8,432 bases of DNA from Patescibacteria group bacterium. Lineage in GTDB: Bacteria > Patescibacteriota > Microgenomatia > UBA10105. Below, piece by piece: positions 1 through 6,262 of the stretch. The notes beneath the pieces were generated by a model. The model did not search any database and was not told the DNA's origin. It saw nothing but the letters and a program-made list of their open reading frames with translations. The stretch lies in contig DQGR01000079.1 of the NCBI GenBank assembly GCA_003524845.1, positions 10,071 through 18,502 of the forward strand, read 5' to 3'. Position numbers and translations under genes: made by a program. Position 1 is the stretch's first letter; each line of letters begins with the position of its first letter.

Positions 1-630
1 CGGATTGCCGGAAAAAAATTCCCCATCTCAATTGAAATTCCGGATTCCACGCTAACCATAAGCGAAATGGTACGACTGGCTAAAAAATACCGAAAAAGAT
101 TTCCCGGGAACGCGGTTGTTAAAATCCCCATGGATCCCCGAGAACCCCAAAAAGCTTTTGAAGTAATTTATAAGCTCGGCCGGGAAGGCATCCGGGTAAA
201 TGCCACACTGGGCATAAGTATTGGCCAACTGGTTAGCGCGGCTGAAGCCCTGCGAACCAGTCAAGCGCAGGGCGACAACTACATCAGTTTATTTTGGGCA
301 CGCCGCAATGAAGCCAAAGACCAACTCGTCAAAGATTTAGTCAAAAGCGGTATTAAAAAGAAAGAAGCGCTTGCACAAATCCCCGATGCGGCAACAAGTT
401 TATCAATCACCCTCAAGTATCTTGAAACTCACAATTTGGCCACCCGGATAATTATCGGTAGTGTCAGAAATGTGGATCATATCGAAACCGCGTTTTCACT
501 CGGCGCGGATATTGTCACCATTCCACCAAAATTAATTGCAGAATGGATGTTTACTCAAAGAGGAGTTGAAACAGTCGACCAGTTTAATGAAGCATATCGA
601 AGTGTTAAGGATAAAATCAAATTGATCTGA
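1..630 (+). CDS. Transaldolase / fructose-6-phosphate aldolase family protein (5' end outside window)
   Basis: The reading frame is open from base 1, so the gene begins upstream; 209 residues are present. Transaldolases move a three-carbon dihydroxyacetone unit between sugar phosphates through a Schiff-base lysine, in the cytoplasm. The strand ending in the catalytic lysine is clear: AVVKIP, with the Lys codon at 121-123. It is followed by GIRVNATLG, NYISLFWARR (family: YISPFVGR), IIIGSVRN and GADIVTIPP, in family order. By comparison with the compact FSA/TalC type, about 45 N-terminal residues (the DTAN and TTNPSL strands) are missing. The part after the lysine is some 35-40 residues longer than in that type, with much of the excess between the FWAR strand and IIIGS. 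An internal ATG at 67 is not the start, because family-like sequence (ISIEIPDS) precedes it. The 3' end overlaps the convergent phosphatase gene by 14 bp. Inferred role: supplying sedoheptulose 7-phosphate to the adjacent heptose genes; an aldolase role is also possible. Confidence 0.85.
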   Translation, partial: RIAGKKFPISIEIPDSTLTISEMVRLAKKYRKRFPGNAVVKIPMDPREPQKAFEVIYKLGREGIRVNATLGISIGQLVSAAEALRTSQAQGDNYISLFWARRNEAKDQLVKDLVKSGIKKKEALAQIPDAATSLSITLKYLETHNLATRIIIGSVRNVDHIETAFSLGADIVTIPPKLIAEWMFTQRGVETVDQFNEAYRSVKDKIKLI

Positions 631-1207
631 ATAGATTATTAATAATCGGTACTACTTCTGAGATTCTTTTTATTGTATAGTCTGCTTTCGCCTGTGTAGC
701 TGCTTCCACTTTATCTGTAGTGTCTTCTGTATGAATATAAATAATGGTAGTACAATCAGTACTCTTTCCGGTTTCAATGTCTGTACCTTTGTCGCCAAGC
801 AAAACACAATTTTCCAGGTCAAGTTTAAATTCTGCTGCAGCTTGCAGCAGTAAACCTGGTTTTGGTTTTCTACAATCACATACTTTCTTTAATTCGGGAA
901 CAATAGCCTCCGGGTGATGAAAACAAATATAGGTTTTATCGATAATAGCAGCCTTTTCTTCTAGAAATGAGTGAATTTTTTCCTCAATTGCGTCTGAAGT
1001 TTCCTGGGACATTTTTCCTTTGGCAACGCCCGGCTGGTTTGAAACTTCTATTACCAATACACTATTTGCATTTGCCCAGGAAATCACTTTTTCTATATCA
1101 GCAACGAGCCGTACATCCTGGGGCTGTTGCGGCGAATCCCAACCGGAAGGATATTTCACCATCCGATTCATTACTCCATCCCGGTCGAGAAATAAGGCCT
1201 TATTCAT
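617..1207 (-). CDS. gmhB: D-glycero-D-manno-heptose 1,7-bisphosphate 7-phosphatase (HAD family, GmhB type)
   Basis: This 196-residue protein, close to the usual GmhB length, is a HAD phosphatase of the GmhB/HisB-N group. It is predicted to remove the 7-phosphate from heptose 1,7-bisphosphate in the cytoplasm. Visible motifs are the nucleophile and acid pair D8-R-D10-G, motif II SNQPG (56-60), the zinc loop, the substrate-binding RKPKPG (113-118), and motif IV GDKGTD with D139 and D143. The zinc ligands C95-x-H97 and C110-x-C112, separated by 12 residues, match the spacing in characterised GmhB. This makes a structural zinc site likely and favours GmhB over generic HAD enzymes. It is the last gene of the minus-strand operon. 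Its ATG overlaps the stop of the HD-domain gene in an ATGA (1204-1207), which suggests translational coupling, and no separate Shine-Dalgarno is seen. A histidinol-phosphatase role is less likely next to a heptose kinase. Confidence 0.88.
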   Translation of the reverse strand: MNKALFLDRDGVMNRMVKYPSGWDSPQQPQDVRLVADIEKVISWANANSVLVIEVSNQPGVAKGKMSQETSDAIEEKIHSFLEEKAAIIDKTYICFHHPEAIVPELKKVCDCRKPKPGLLLQAAAEFKLDLENCVLLGDKGTDIETGKSTDCTTIIYIHTEDTTDKVEAATQAKADYTIKRISEVVPIINNLFRSI

Positions 1208-1947
1208 GAATTTAAAATCTTTTCGTGAATTCTGTCTTCAACGAGTTCAGTCAGTTGAGAGGAGCTCGTATAGCTTTCAGCCAGATCGGGATTTTTGTCT
1301 AGTATTAAAGAGAACAAATTACTTTCAATAGTTTTCATAATCTCCTCCAGTTTTTCCCAGGTTGTCATATCATAAAAAGGCCTCCCCTTCTCTCCTTCTT
1401 CTGCTTTACTCTGCTTAAACATCTCTATCCGTTGTCTCCATGGCAAAATTACTACGTCAGGTAAGTGTCTTGAATCGCGGGCGCCAAACCACACACCAGC
1501 AGTATCTTGTTTAGGATTTTCACCAACACTCGAATCAACATAGCGGAGAATAAACTCAGAAAGTTCCCAGGTATCAAAACCGGTAAAATTAGAACCTGTT
1601 GCAACAAGTGGTTTCTCCTCTCTGTTGAGTTCATGTGTAATTACCGCTTCTTTTGACACTTTTTCCTGCTGTCTGCGTTTATCAACATCGTGAATTAGTG
1701 ATATATTTATTAGCCAATCTATTTCTTCAGGAGATCTGCCCAACAACTCTGAAAGAGTTTCAGTCATCACTGCTGATAAAAGTTGGTGTCTGGCCACATT
1801 TCTCCAACCTCTCGAACCTTCTTCAACCAATAGTCCGTTTTCTTTGTACATGCGTGCCTGAGAGAGGTGGCGCAGCATGAAGTCTTGAAAATACGCTGTC
1901 TTTTTTCTTTGGAACTGGGGATCTTGATGAATAGTTTCAGTACCCAT
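1204..1947 (-). CDS. HD-domain protein, putative metal-dependent phosphohydrolase of unknown substrate
   Basis: I recognise the fold signature but not the specific family of this 247-residue protein. The HD-superfamily metal ligands appear in the expected order: H54 in the ARHQ helix, H86-D87 in LIHDVDKR, and a candidate D138 in YVDSS. Between them lie amphipathic helices typical of HD proteins (LLSAVMTETLSELLG). HD proteins usually cleave phosphomonoesters, phosphodiesters or nucleotides with bound divalent metals. The C-terminal half (about 150-247) is charged and helical, with no recognised domain. No signal peptide or membrane segment is visible, so it is probably cytoplasmic. The gene starts 5 bp after the heptose kinase stop and ends in a 4 bp overlap with gmhB, so it is very likely co-transcribed with both. 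Its role in heptose metabolism is unknown. The assignment of D138 as the last ligand is by eye. Confidence 0.72.
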   Translation of the reverse strand: MGTETIHQDPQFQRKKTAYFQDFMLRHLSQARMYKENGLLVEEGSRGWRNVARHQLLSAVMTETLSELLGRSPEEIDWLINISLIHDVDKRRQQEKVSKEAVITHELNREEKPLVATGSNFTGFDTWELSEFILRYVDSSVGENPKQDTAGVWFGARDSRHLPDVVILPWRQRIEMFKQSKAEEGEKGRPFYDMTTWEKLEEIMKTIESNLFSLILDKNPDLAESYTSSSQLTELVEDRIHEKILNS

Positions 1948-1952
1948 ATCAG

Positions 1953-2939
1953 CTAGAAATCAGCAATAACTTTTGCCCCTTCCGTGTCAAAATGAAAAAA
2001 CAGTTCTGCCAAACCCTCTTTTTTCATTTCTGTTCTCAGTTGATTTCTATTTTCCAAGCAGCAAAACAAGATGAAGCCTCCTCCGCCGGCGCCCATAATT
2101 TTGCCTCCCAGAGCGCCATTTTTTATTCCTAATTCGTAAAGCTGGTCAATTCGCGAAGAACTAATGGAGGCAGAGAGTTTGCGTTTGCTCGTCCAATGCT
2201 CGTGCATTAACTTGCCGAAGCTGTAAATATCATTCTTGAGCAAAGCCGTTTCAATCTTTTGGCCGATGGATTTAATCAGATGCAGGCTTTCTATGACTCT
2301 TTCATTATTTTTTTCAGTTGCCTGACTTTGACTTTTGAGGATTAGACTCCCCTCACGCCGGATGCCGGTATAAAAAATTAACAGACTGCTTTCTAAATCC
2401 CTGACAAAAGCCGGCTCAAGCGCTAATTGTTTTACTTGTACTTCCCCATTCCTGTTTATTTTCAGCTTGGTGATCCCCCCAAAGGCTGCCATATACTGAT
2501 CCTGTTTTCCCACCGGTCTTTTGAGTCTGTCTATTTCAATTGTACACGCTTCCTCGGCTAAATCTTGCGTTTCGACATATTCATTTTTAAAAGTGTGCAG
2601 CGCTTTTAAAAGTGCGACTAAGTAGCTTCCCGATGACCCCATCCCAGTGCCGGCAGGCAGATCGGCAATGGAATTAATTTCGATGGAATCGGTGATCTTT
2701 GTCAAGCGCAGGGCTTCTCTAACCAATTCGTGTTTCACCTCTTTAACAGAGTTAACTATTTCCGTTTGCGTGTATTTAACCCGGATCAATTTATCTAACA
2801 GCGGCCGGTTTACGGTGATAAACATGTAACGGTTAATGGCTGCCGAAATTAGTGATCCACCGAATTTGGAATAGTAGGAAGGCAGATCTGTTCCACCTCC
2901 ACCCAAAGGGATCCGAAAAGGCGCTCTGACAAAAATCAT
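1953..2939 (-). CDS. hddA: GHMP kinase, D-glycero-D-manno-heptose 7-phosphate kinase (HddA type)
   Basis: This 328-residue GHMP-superfamily kinase is predicted to phosphorylate heptose 7-phosphate at C1 using ATP, the second step of GDP-D-glycero-D-manno-heptose synthesis. The N-terminal motif is RAPFRIPLGGGGTDLPSYY (5-23), characteristic of HddA-like sugar kinases. The ATP loop is LPAGTGMGSSGS (94-105). GKQDQYMAAFGG (144-155) carries the likely catalytic D147. HWTSKRKLSASIS (248-260) and the glycine-rich motif 3 GGKIMGAGGGGF (278-289) complete the set. All GHMP motifs look intact. A fucokinase-like or other sugar-1-kinase specificity cannot be excluded from sequence alone, but the neighbouring GmhB-type phosphatase supports the heptose assignment. 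It is the first gene of the minus-strand operon and diverges from the dehydrogenase gene at 3010. The ATG lies 6 nt downstream of a plausible -10 box, so its mRNA may be leaderless. Confidence 0.86.
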   Translation of the reverse strand: MIFVRAPFRIPLGGGGTDLPSYYSKFGGSLISAAINRYMFITVNRPLLDKLIRVKYTQTEIVNSVKEVKHELVREALRLTKITDSIEINSIADLPAGTGMGSSGSYLVALLKALHTFKNEYVETQDLAEEACTIEIDRLKRPVGKQDQYMAAFGGITKLKINRNGEVQVKQLALEPAFVRDLESSLLIFYTGIRREGSLILKSQSQATEKNNERVIESLHLIKSIGQKIETALLKNDIYSFGKLMHEHWTSKRKLSASISSSRIDQLYELGIKNGALGGKIMGAGGGGFILFCCLENRNQLRTEMKKEGLAELFFHFDTEGAKVIADF

Positions 2940-2945
2940 GCGCTC

Positions 2946-2974
2946 ATCTTACCGATTTAATGCACTGCTTGCAA
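2946..2974 (-). promoter_or_regulatory. Candidate sigma70-type promoter for the hddA operon
   Basis: Read on the minus strand, TTGCAA (2974-2969) is followed after 17 bp by TAAGAT (2951-2946), each matching four of six consensus bases. The -10 box ends 6 nt before the hddA ATG, so transcription would begin at or within a base or two of the start codon. That would fit the absence of a Shine-Dalgarno for this gene. The prediction rests on sequence only; the 70 bp divergent gap must hold a promoter for at least one direction. Confidence 0.4.
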
Positions 2975-2997
2975 TATTGACAGGTAGAGGCGAGAAT
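2969..2997 (+). promoter_or_regulatory. Candidate promoter for the rightward operon, sharing the TTGCAA box
   Basis: The same TTGCAA is its own reverse complement. On the + strand it is followed after 17 bp by GAGAAT (2992-2997, four of six matches). This would start transcription about 5 nt before the ATG at 3010. A TTGACA at 2977-2982 is a better -35 but has no -10 at suitable spacing. This call is weaker than the minus-strand one. Confidence 0.25.
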
Positions 2998-3009
2998 GTA
3001 AGGCTATAA

Positions 3010-4314
3010 ATGAAAATCGGAGTCATTGGTCTGTGGCATTTGGGCGAGGTTTATGCATCCTGTTTAGCAGACTTGGGAAATCTCGTGGTGGGATTTGACG
3101 CGGATGAAGAAGTTGTCAACAACTTAAACTGCGGAATCTTACCGCTTCAAGAACCAAATTTGGAAAAAATTCTCAGGAAAAATATTAAATCCGGACAGTT
3201 AAAATTCACCACAGATTTTAAACTTTTAGCCACTTGTGATGCTATTTGGGTGACAATAGATACACCAGTGGATAAATTAAATAATGCAAATCCGAATAAG
3301 GTATTTGTTCAAATTAAAAAATCGTTGCCTTACTTAAAAAATGGCATTTTCATAATTGTTTCCAGTCAACTTCCGGTTGGGAGTTTTAATAAGCTCTCAA
3401 AATTGATCAAATCAAGTCGAAAAAATTTCAGATTTGACTACGCGTATCTGCCGGAAAATTTGCGCCTTGGTGAGGCGGTCAAAAGTTTCATGCAACCCTC
3501 CCGAATTGTTATCGGGATAGATAATATGGAGCGCAAAGAGGAAGTCATGCGTATTTTCAGAAAACTAAAGACCAATATTCTCACCGTAAGTATTGTCTCA
3601 TCCGAAATGATCAAACATGCCACCAATGCATTTCTGGCCACCTCATTATCTTTCATTTATGATATTGCCGATATTTGTGAGGCAGTCGGAGCTGATGTGG
3701 TTGAGGTTTCAAAAGCACTCTATGCGGACGAGCGAATTGGCGGAAAAGCATATCTGGATGCAAGTGCGGGATTTTCCGGAGGTCATCTGGAACGGGACTT
3801 GCAATATTTGCGCAAGGAAGGTAAATCCAAAAAAATAAACCTGCCGGTAATAAATTCGGTGATTAGAAAAAATAAACACCGCAGTCAAATTGTTTTTAGG
3901 AAAATTACTCCCCTTTTGGGAACTTTTAAAGGTAAAACCATAACATTTTTTGGCCTGACTTACAAAAGCGGCACGCCAACGCTGGTGCGTTCTTTGCCGA
4001 TTCGGTTGGCCAGGGAAGCGTTGCAACAGGACGCAAAAATTCATCTCTACGACCCGTGGATCAAAAAAAGTGAAATAACCAAAGAAATTGCGCCAGATAA
4101 GTTCAGTTATTTTGCAGATCCATATGAGTCGGTGAAGGGAAGCCAGGTAATTGTATGTATTACCCCCTGGCCGGAATTAAAAAAACTTGGATTTAGAAAA
4201 ATTGCCAAGTTGCTGATCGACCCAAAAATATTTTTTGACGGCAGGAATTATTTTGCGGATGTAAGAAACATAATTGAAGCAACGGGTATAAAGTATATCG
4301 GAGTCGGACGATGA
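3010..4314 (+). CDS. UDP-glucose/GDP-mannose dehydrogenase family protein lacking the catalytic cysteine
   Basis: At 434 residues this is the usual length for UDP-glucose 6-dehydrogenases, which oxidise a sugar C6 alcohol to a carboxylate in two NAD+ steps. All three domains are recognisable: the N-terminal NAD-binding domain (GVIGLWHLGEV, 4-14; D30 after strand 2), the central helical domain, and the C-terminal nucleotide-sugar domain (FFGLTYKSGTP, 313-323; YDPW, 347-350). In the middle, E149 (LPEN), K202 and N206 (IKHATN) and D263 are retained. The active-site loop, normally GFGGSCFPKD, reads GFSGGHLERD (254-263), so the nucleophilic Cys is His259 (or Leu260 in a shifted alignment). The Thr of the STVPVG motif is Gln120, and the second Glu of PEFLRE is Leu153. 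Full oxidation to a uronic acid is therefore doubtful. AAGG at 3000-3003 may serve as ribosome binding site. Its stop overlaps the next start in ATGA. Confidence 0.85.
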   Translation: MKIGVIGLWHLGEVYASCLADLGNLVVGFDADEEVVNNLNCGILPLQEPNLEKILRKNIKSGQLKFTTDFKLLATCDAIWVTIDTPVDKLNNANPNKVFVQIKKSLPYLKNGIFIIVSSQLPVGSFNKLSKLIKSSRKNFRFDYAYLPENLRLGEAVKSFMQPSRIVIGIDNMERKEEVMRIFRKLKTNILTVSIVSSEMIKHATNAFLATSLSFIYDIADICEAVGADVVEVSKALYADERIGGKAYLDASAGFSGGHLERDLQYLRKEGKSKKINLPVINSVIRKNKHRSQIVFRKITPLLGTFKGKTITFFGLTYKSGTPTLVRSLPIRLAREALQQDAKIHLYDPWIKKSEITKEIAPDKFSYFADPYESVKGSQVIVCITPWPELKKLGFRKIAKLLIDPKIFFDGRNYFADVRNIIEATGIKYIGVGR

Positions 4315-5168
4315 CAAAGAAGTTTACGGATAAAAAGGTAATTATAACCGGTGGCAGCGGTGGCATTGGCAGCGCAATTGCGGCAGGGTTTTTACGCGAA
4401 GGCGCGCATGTATTGATTCTTGGAAGAGATAAGGAGAAATTACTTAAGAAACAAAAAGAGTTGGGAAAAATATCTCCAAAGATTGAGATTAGGGTAACAG
4501 ATGTTTCGGATAGAAGACAAGCAAAAAAAATGGGTGTTTTTATTAAAAATCAATTCGGCGCACAGGTAGATGTTTTGGTAAATGCTGCGGGTATCTATGG
4601 ACCAATAGGCAAACTGGAAGAATTGGATCTAGATCTTTGGCAACGGGCAATTGAAGTTAATTTGTTAGGGACGGTGCAGATGTGCGCTCTCGTCATACCT
4701 TTTATGAAAAAAAGGTGGCGCGGGAAGATTATTAACTTCTCCGGAGGCGGTGATGGTGCATTTCCCAGATTCTCGGCTTACAGTGCTTCAAAAGGGGCAA
4801 TACTGCGATTCACCGAAAGTTTGGCTGCTGAACTTGTTAAATATAATATTTTTGTTAATGCGGTGGCTCCAGGAGCCGTAAACACCGGACTTTTGGAGGA
4901 AGTGTTAAAAGCAGGCATAAGTAAGGTAGGTAGAGATTTTTATTTGGCATCAAAAAAGCAGAAGACCCAAGGTGGTGTATCGCCGGATAAAGTTCGCGAT
5001 TTACTATTGTTTTTGGCATCAGAGCAGTCTGGGAATTTAACAGGCAAAACGATAAGCGCAGTACGAGATAACTGGAAAGACATTCCGAAACATTTAAAGA
5101 TGCTAACTAAAACTGATATCTATAATACACGCAAAATTAAACCTCAGGATCGCGGCTATGACTGGTAA
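4311..5168 (+). CDS. Classical short-chain dehydrogenase/reductase (SDR)
   Basis: This 285-residue NAD(P)-dependent oxidoreductase shows all classical SDR landmarks: the cofactor loop TGGSGGIG (13-20), NAAG (91-94), N117, S144 after IINFS, and the catalytic Y157-x3-K161 in AYSASKGA. VNAVAPGAVNT follows at 182-192. The tetrad N-S-Y-K is complete, so it should be active. R39 after strand 2 (LILGRD) hints at NADP(H), which is only suggestive. After the usual end of the fold near residue 250 there is a tail of about 35 residues (ISAVRDNWKDI and beyond) rich in basic and aromatic residues. The start is supported by GGAG at 4300-4303, 7 nt upstream. The gene overlaps the dehydrogenase stop by 4 bp and the Gfo/Idh start by 11 bp, so the three are very probably translated from one mRNA. 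Its substrate cannot be read from sequence; a keto-sugar or NDP-sugar is likely from context. Confidence 0.87.
   Translation: MTKKFTDKKVIITGGSGGIGSAIAAGFLREGAHVLILGRDKEKLLKKQKELGKISPKIEIRVTDVSDRRQAKKMGVFIKNQFGAQVDVLVNAAGIYGPIGKLEELDLDLWQRAIEVNLLGTVQMCALVIPFMKKRWRGKIINFSGGGDGAFPRFSAYSASKGAILRFTESLAAELVKYNIFVNAVAPGAVNTGLLEEVLKAGISKVGRDFYLASKKQKTQGGVSPDKVRDLLLFLASEQSGNLTGKTISAVRDNWKDIPKHLKMLTKTDIYNTRKIKPQDRGYDW
5146..5149 (+). promoter_or_regulatory. Shine-Dalgarno AGGA supporting the start at 5158
   Basis: AGGA lies 8 nt before the ATG at 5158, inside the end of the SDR gene. It matters because that start gives the Gfo/Idh protein an unusual 32-residue leader before its cofactor domain. The site makes the upstream ATG more credible than an internal start. 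Confidence 0.5.
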
Positions 5169-6249
5169 ACCCCGAACCAATTTTAATGAAAGTCTTTTGG
5201 GTAACAGCGAGGAAGTCCCAAGTCGTGATTCGTCGGAATTGGTACGGGGTAAAATTTATTTTGCTTTAATTGGTGCCGGGAGAATGGGCAAACGGTGGGC
5301 GTCGGTGCTGTCAAAATATGAAAGTGTTGCACTTGACGTCATTGTTGACTCCGGCTCAGGCAGAGCTGCAAATCTGGCAGCACTCATCCCCGGTTGCACT
5401 GCGACTAAAGATCTTCAGGCCGTATTAAACAATAAAGCTATTGACGCCGTTATAATTGCCACACCGCATAAGTTTCTCTCCCCCATCTCCACTCTCGCAC
5501 TTAAATCGGGAAAACATGTGCTGTGTGAAAAGCCGGGCGCTATAACATCGGCAGAGATTAAAAAGAACATCGTTTTAGCACGGAAAAAAAAGTTGAAATA
5601 TATGATCGGATATAATCATCGGTTTCATGATGCCTTTATCAAAGCCAGAAATTTTTATCAAAAGGGATTGATTGGCAAAATTATATTTATCAGAGCCAGG
5701 TATGGATTTGGCGGCAGAATGGGATACGATAAGGAATGGCGCTTAAACAAAACTCTTAGTGGTGGCGGACAATTGCTTGATCAGGGCGTGCACATGATCG
5801 ATTTAGCGCTATCATTTATTGGCAAGGTTGGCAAAGTGCGGGGTTTTACAAGCGACACTTTCTGGAAATCTGGAGCAGAAGATAACGCGTTTCTACTACT
5901 GCAAGGTAAAAATAAAGTTATCGCCTCAATTCATGTCAGCTTGACGCAGTGGAAACCATTGCATAACTTTGAAATTTATGGCACTAAGGGTTTTTTATCT
6001 ATAGAAGGACTTGGCCGCAAGTATGATGGTAACGAAAAGCTGGTCGTGGGCAAACGCACAGCTGATTTTACCAGTGCAGTAACAGAACAAACAATTGTAT
6101 GTAATTCCAATGCTGATGATTCATTAACTCGGCAGTTGAAAGAATTTATTGCGGCAATCAAGCAAAAAAGGTCACCAGTCCCCGCGCCAAGAAACGCGTA
6201 TGAAACGTTGAAAATTGTGGAAGAAATATATAGAACTAATAAATTATAG
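5158..6249 (+). CDS. Gfo/Idh/MocA family NAD(P)-dependent oxidoreductase
   Basis: This 363-residue protein belongs to the family that oxidises or reduces sugars, inositols and NDP-sugars (for example the 3-dehydrogenation of UDP-GlcNAc acid derivatives by WlbA-type enzymes). The Rossmann domain starts at about residue 33 with FALIGAGRMG (35-44). The signature CEKPGAIT (123-130) carries the catalytic K125, followed by GYNHRFHDAF (151-160). The C-terminal alpha/beta domain has GGGQLLDQGVHMIDLA (202-217), where H212 is the usual catalytic histidine. All expected catalytic residues are present. The first 32 residues are polar, without membrane or signal character, and precede the normal family start; a TTG at 5239 would remove most of them. 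The gene overlaps the SDR gene by 11 bp. Context suggests it acts in sequence with the SDR and the Cys-less dehydrogenase on one sugar nucleotide. Confidence 0.87.
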   Translation: MTGKPRTNFNESLLGNSEEVPSRDSSELVRGKIYFALIGAGRMGKRWASVLSKYESVALDVIVDSGSGRAANLAALIPGCTATKDLQAVLNNKAIDAVIIATPHKFLSPISTLALKSGKHVLCEKPGAITSAEIKKNIVLARKKKLKYMIGYNHRFHDAFIKARNFYQKGLIGKIIFIRARYGFGGRMGYDKEWRLNKTLSGGGQLLDQGVHMIDLALSFIGKVGKVRGFTSDTFWKSGAEDNAFLLLQGKNKVIASIHVSLTQWKPLHNFEIYGTKGFLSIEGLGRKYDGNEKLVVGKRTADFTSAVTEQTIVCNSNADDSLTRQLKEFIAAIKQKRSPVPAPRNAYETLKIVEEIYRTNKL

Positions 6250-6262
6250 TAACCATAAAAAA

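Noticed and set aside
967..1331. Plus-strand open frames of 80 and 103 codons across the gmhB/HD junction
   Set aside because: They lie opposite motif-bearing genes, show no recognisable domain, and have no ribosome binding site; they are shadows.
2977..3010. TTGACA (2977-2982) with TATAAA (3005-3010) as a promoter
   Set aside because: The spacer is 22 bp, outside the normal 16-18 range, and the -10 would run into the start codon.
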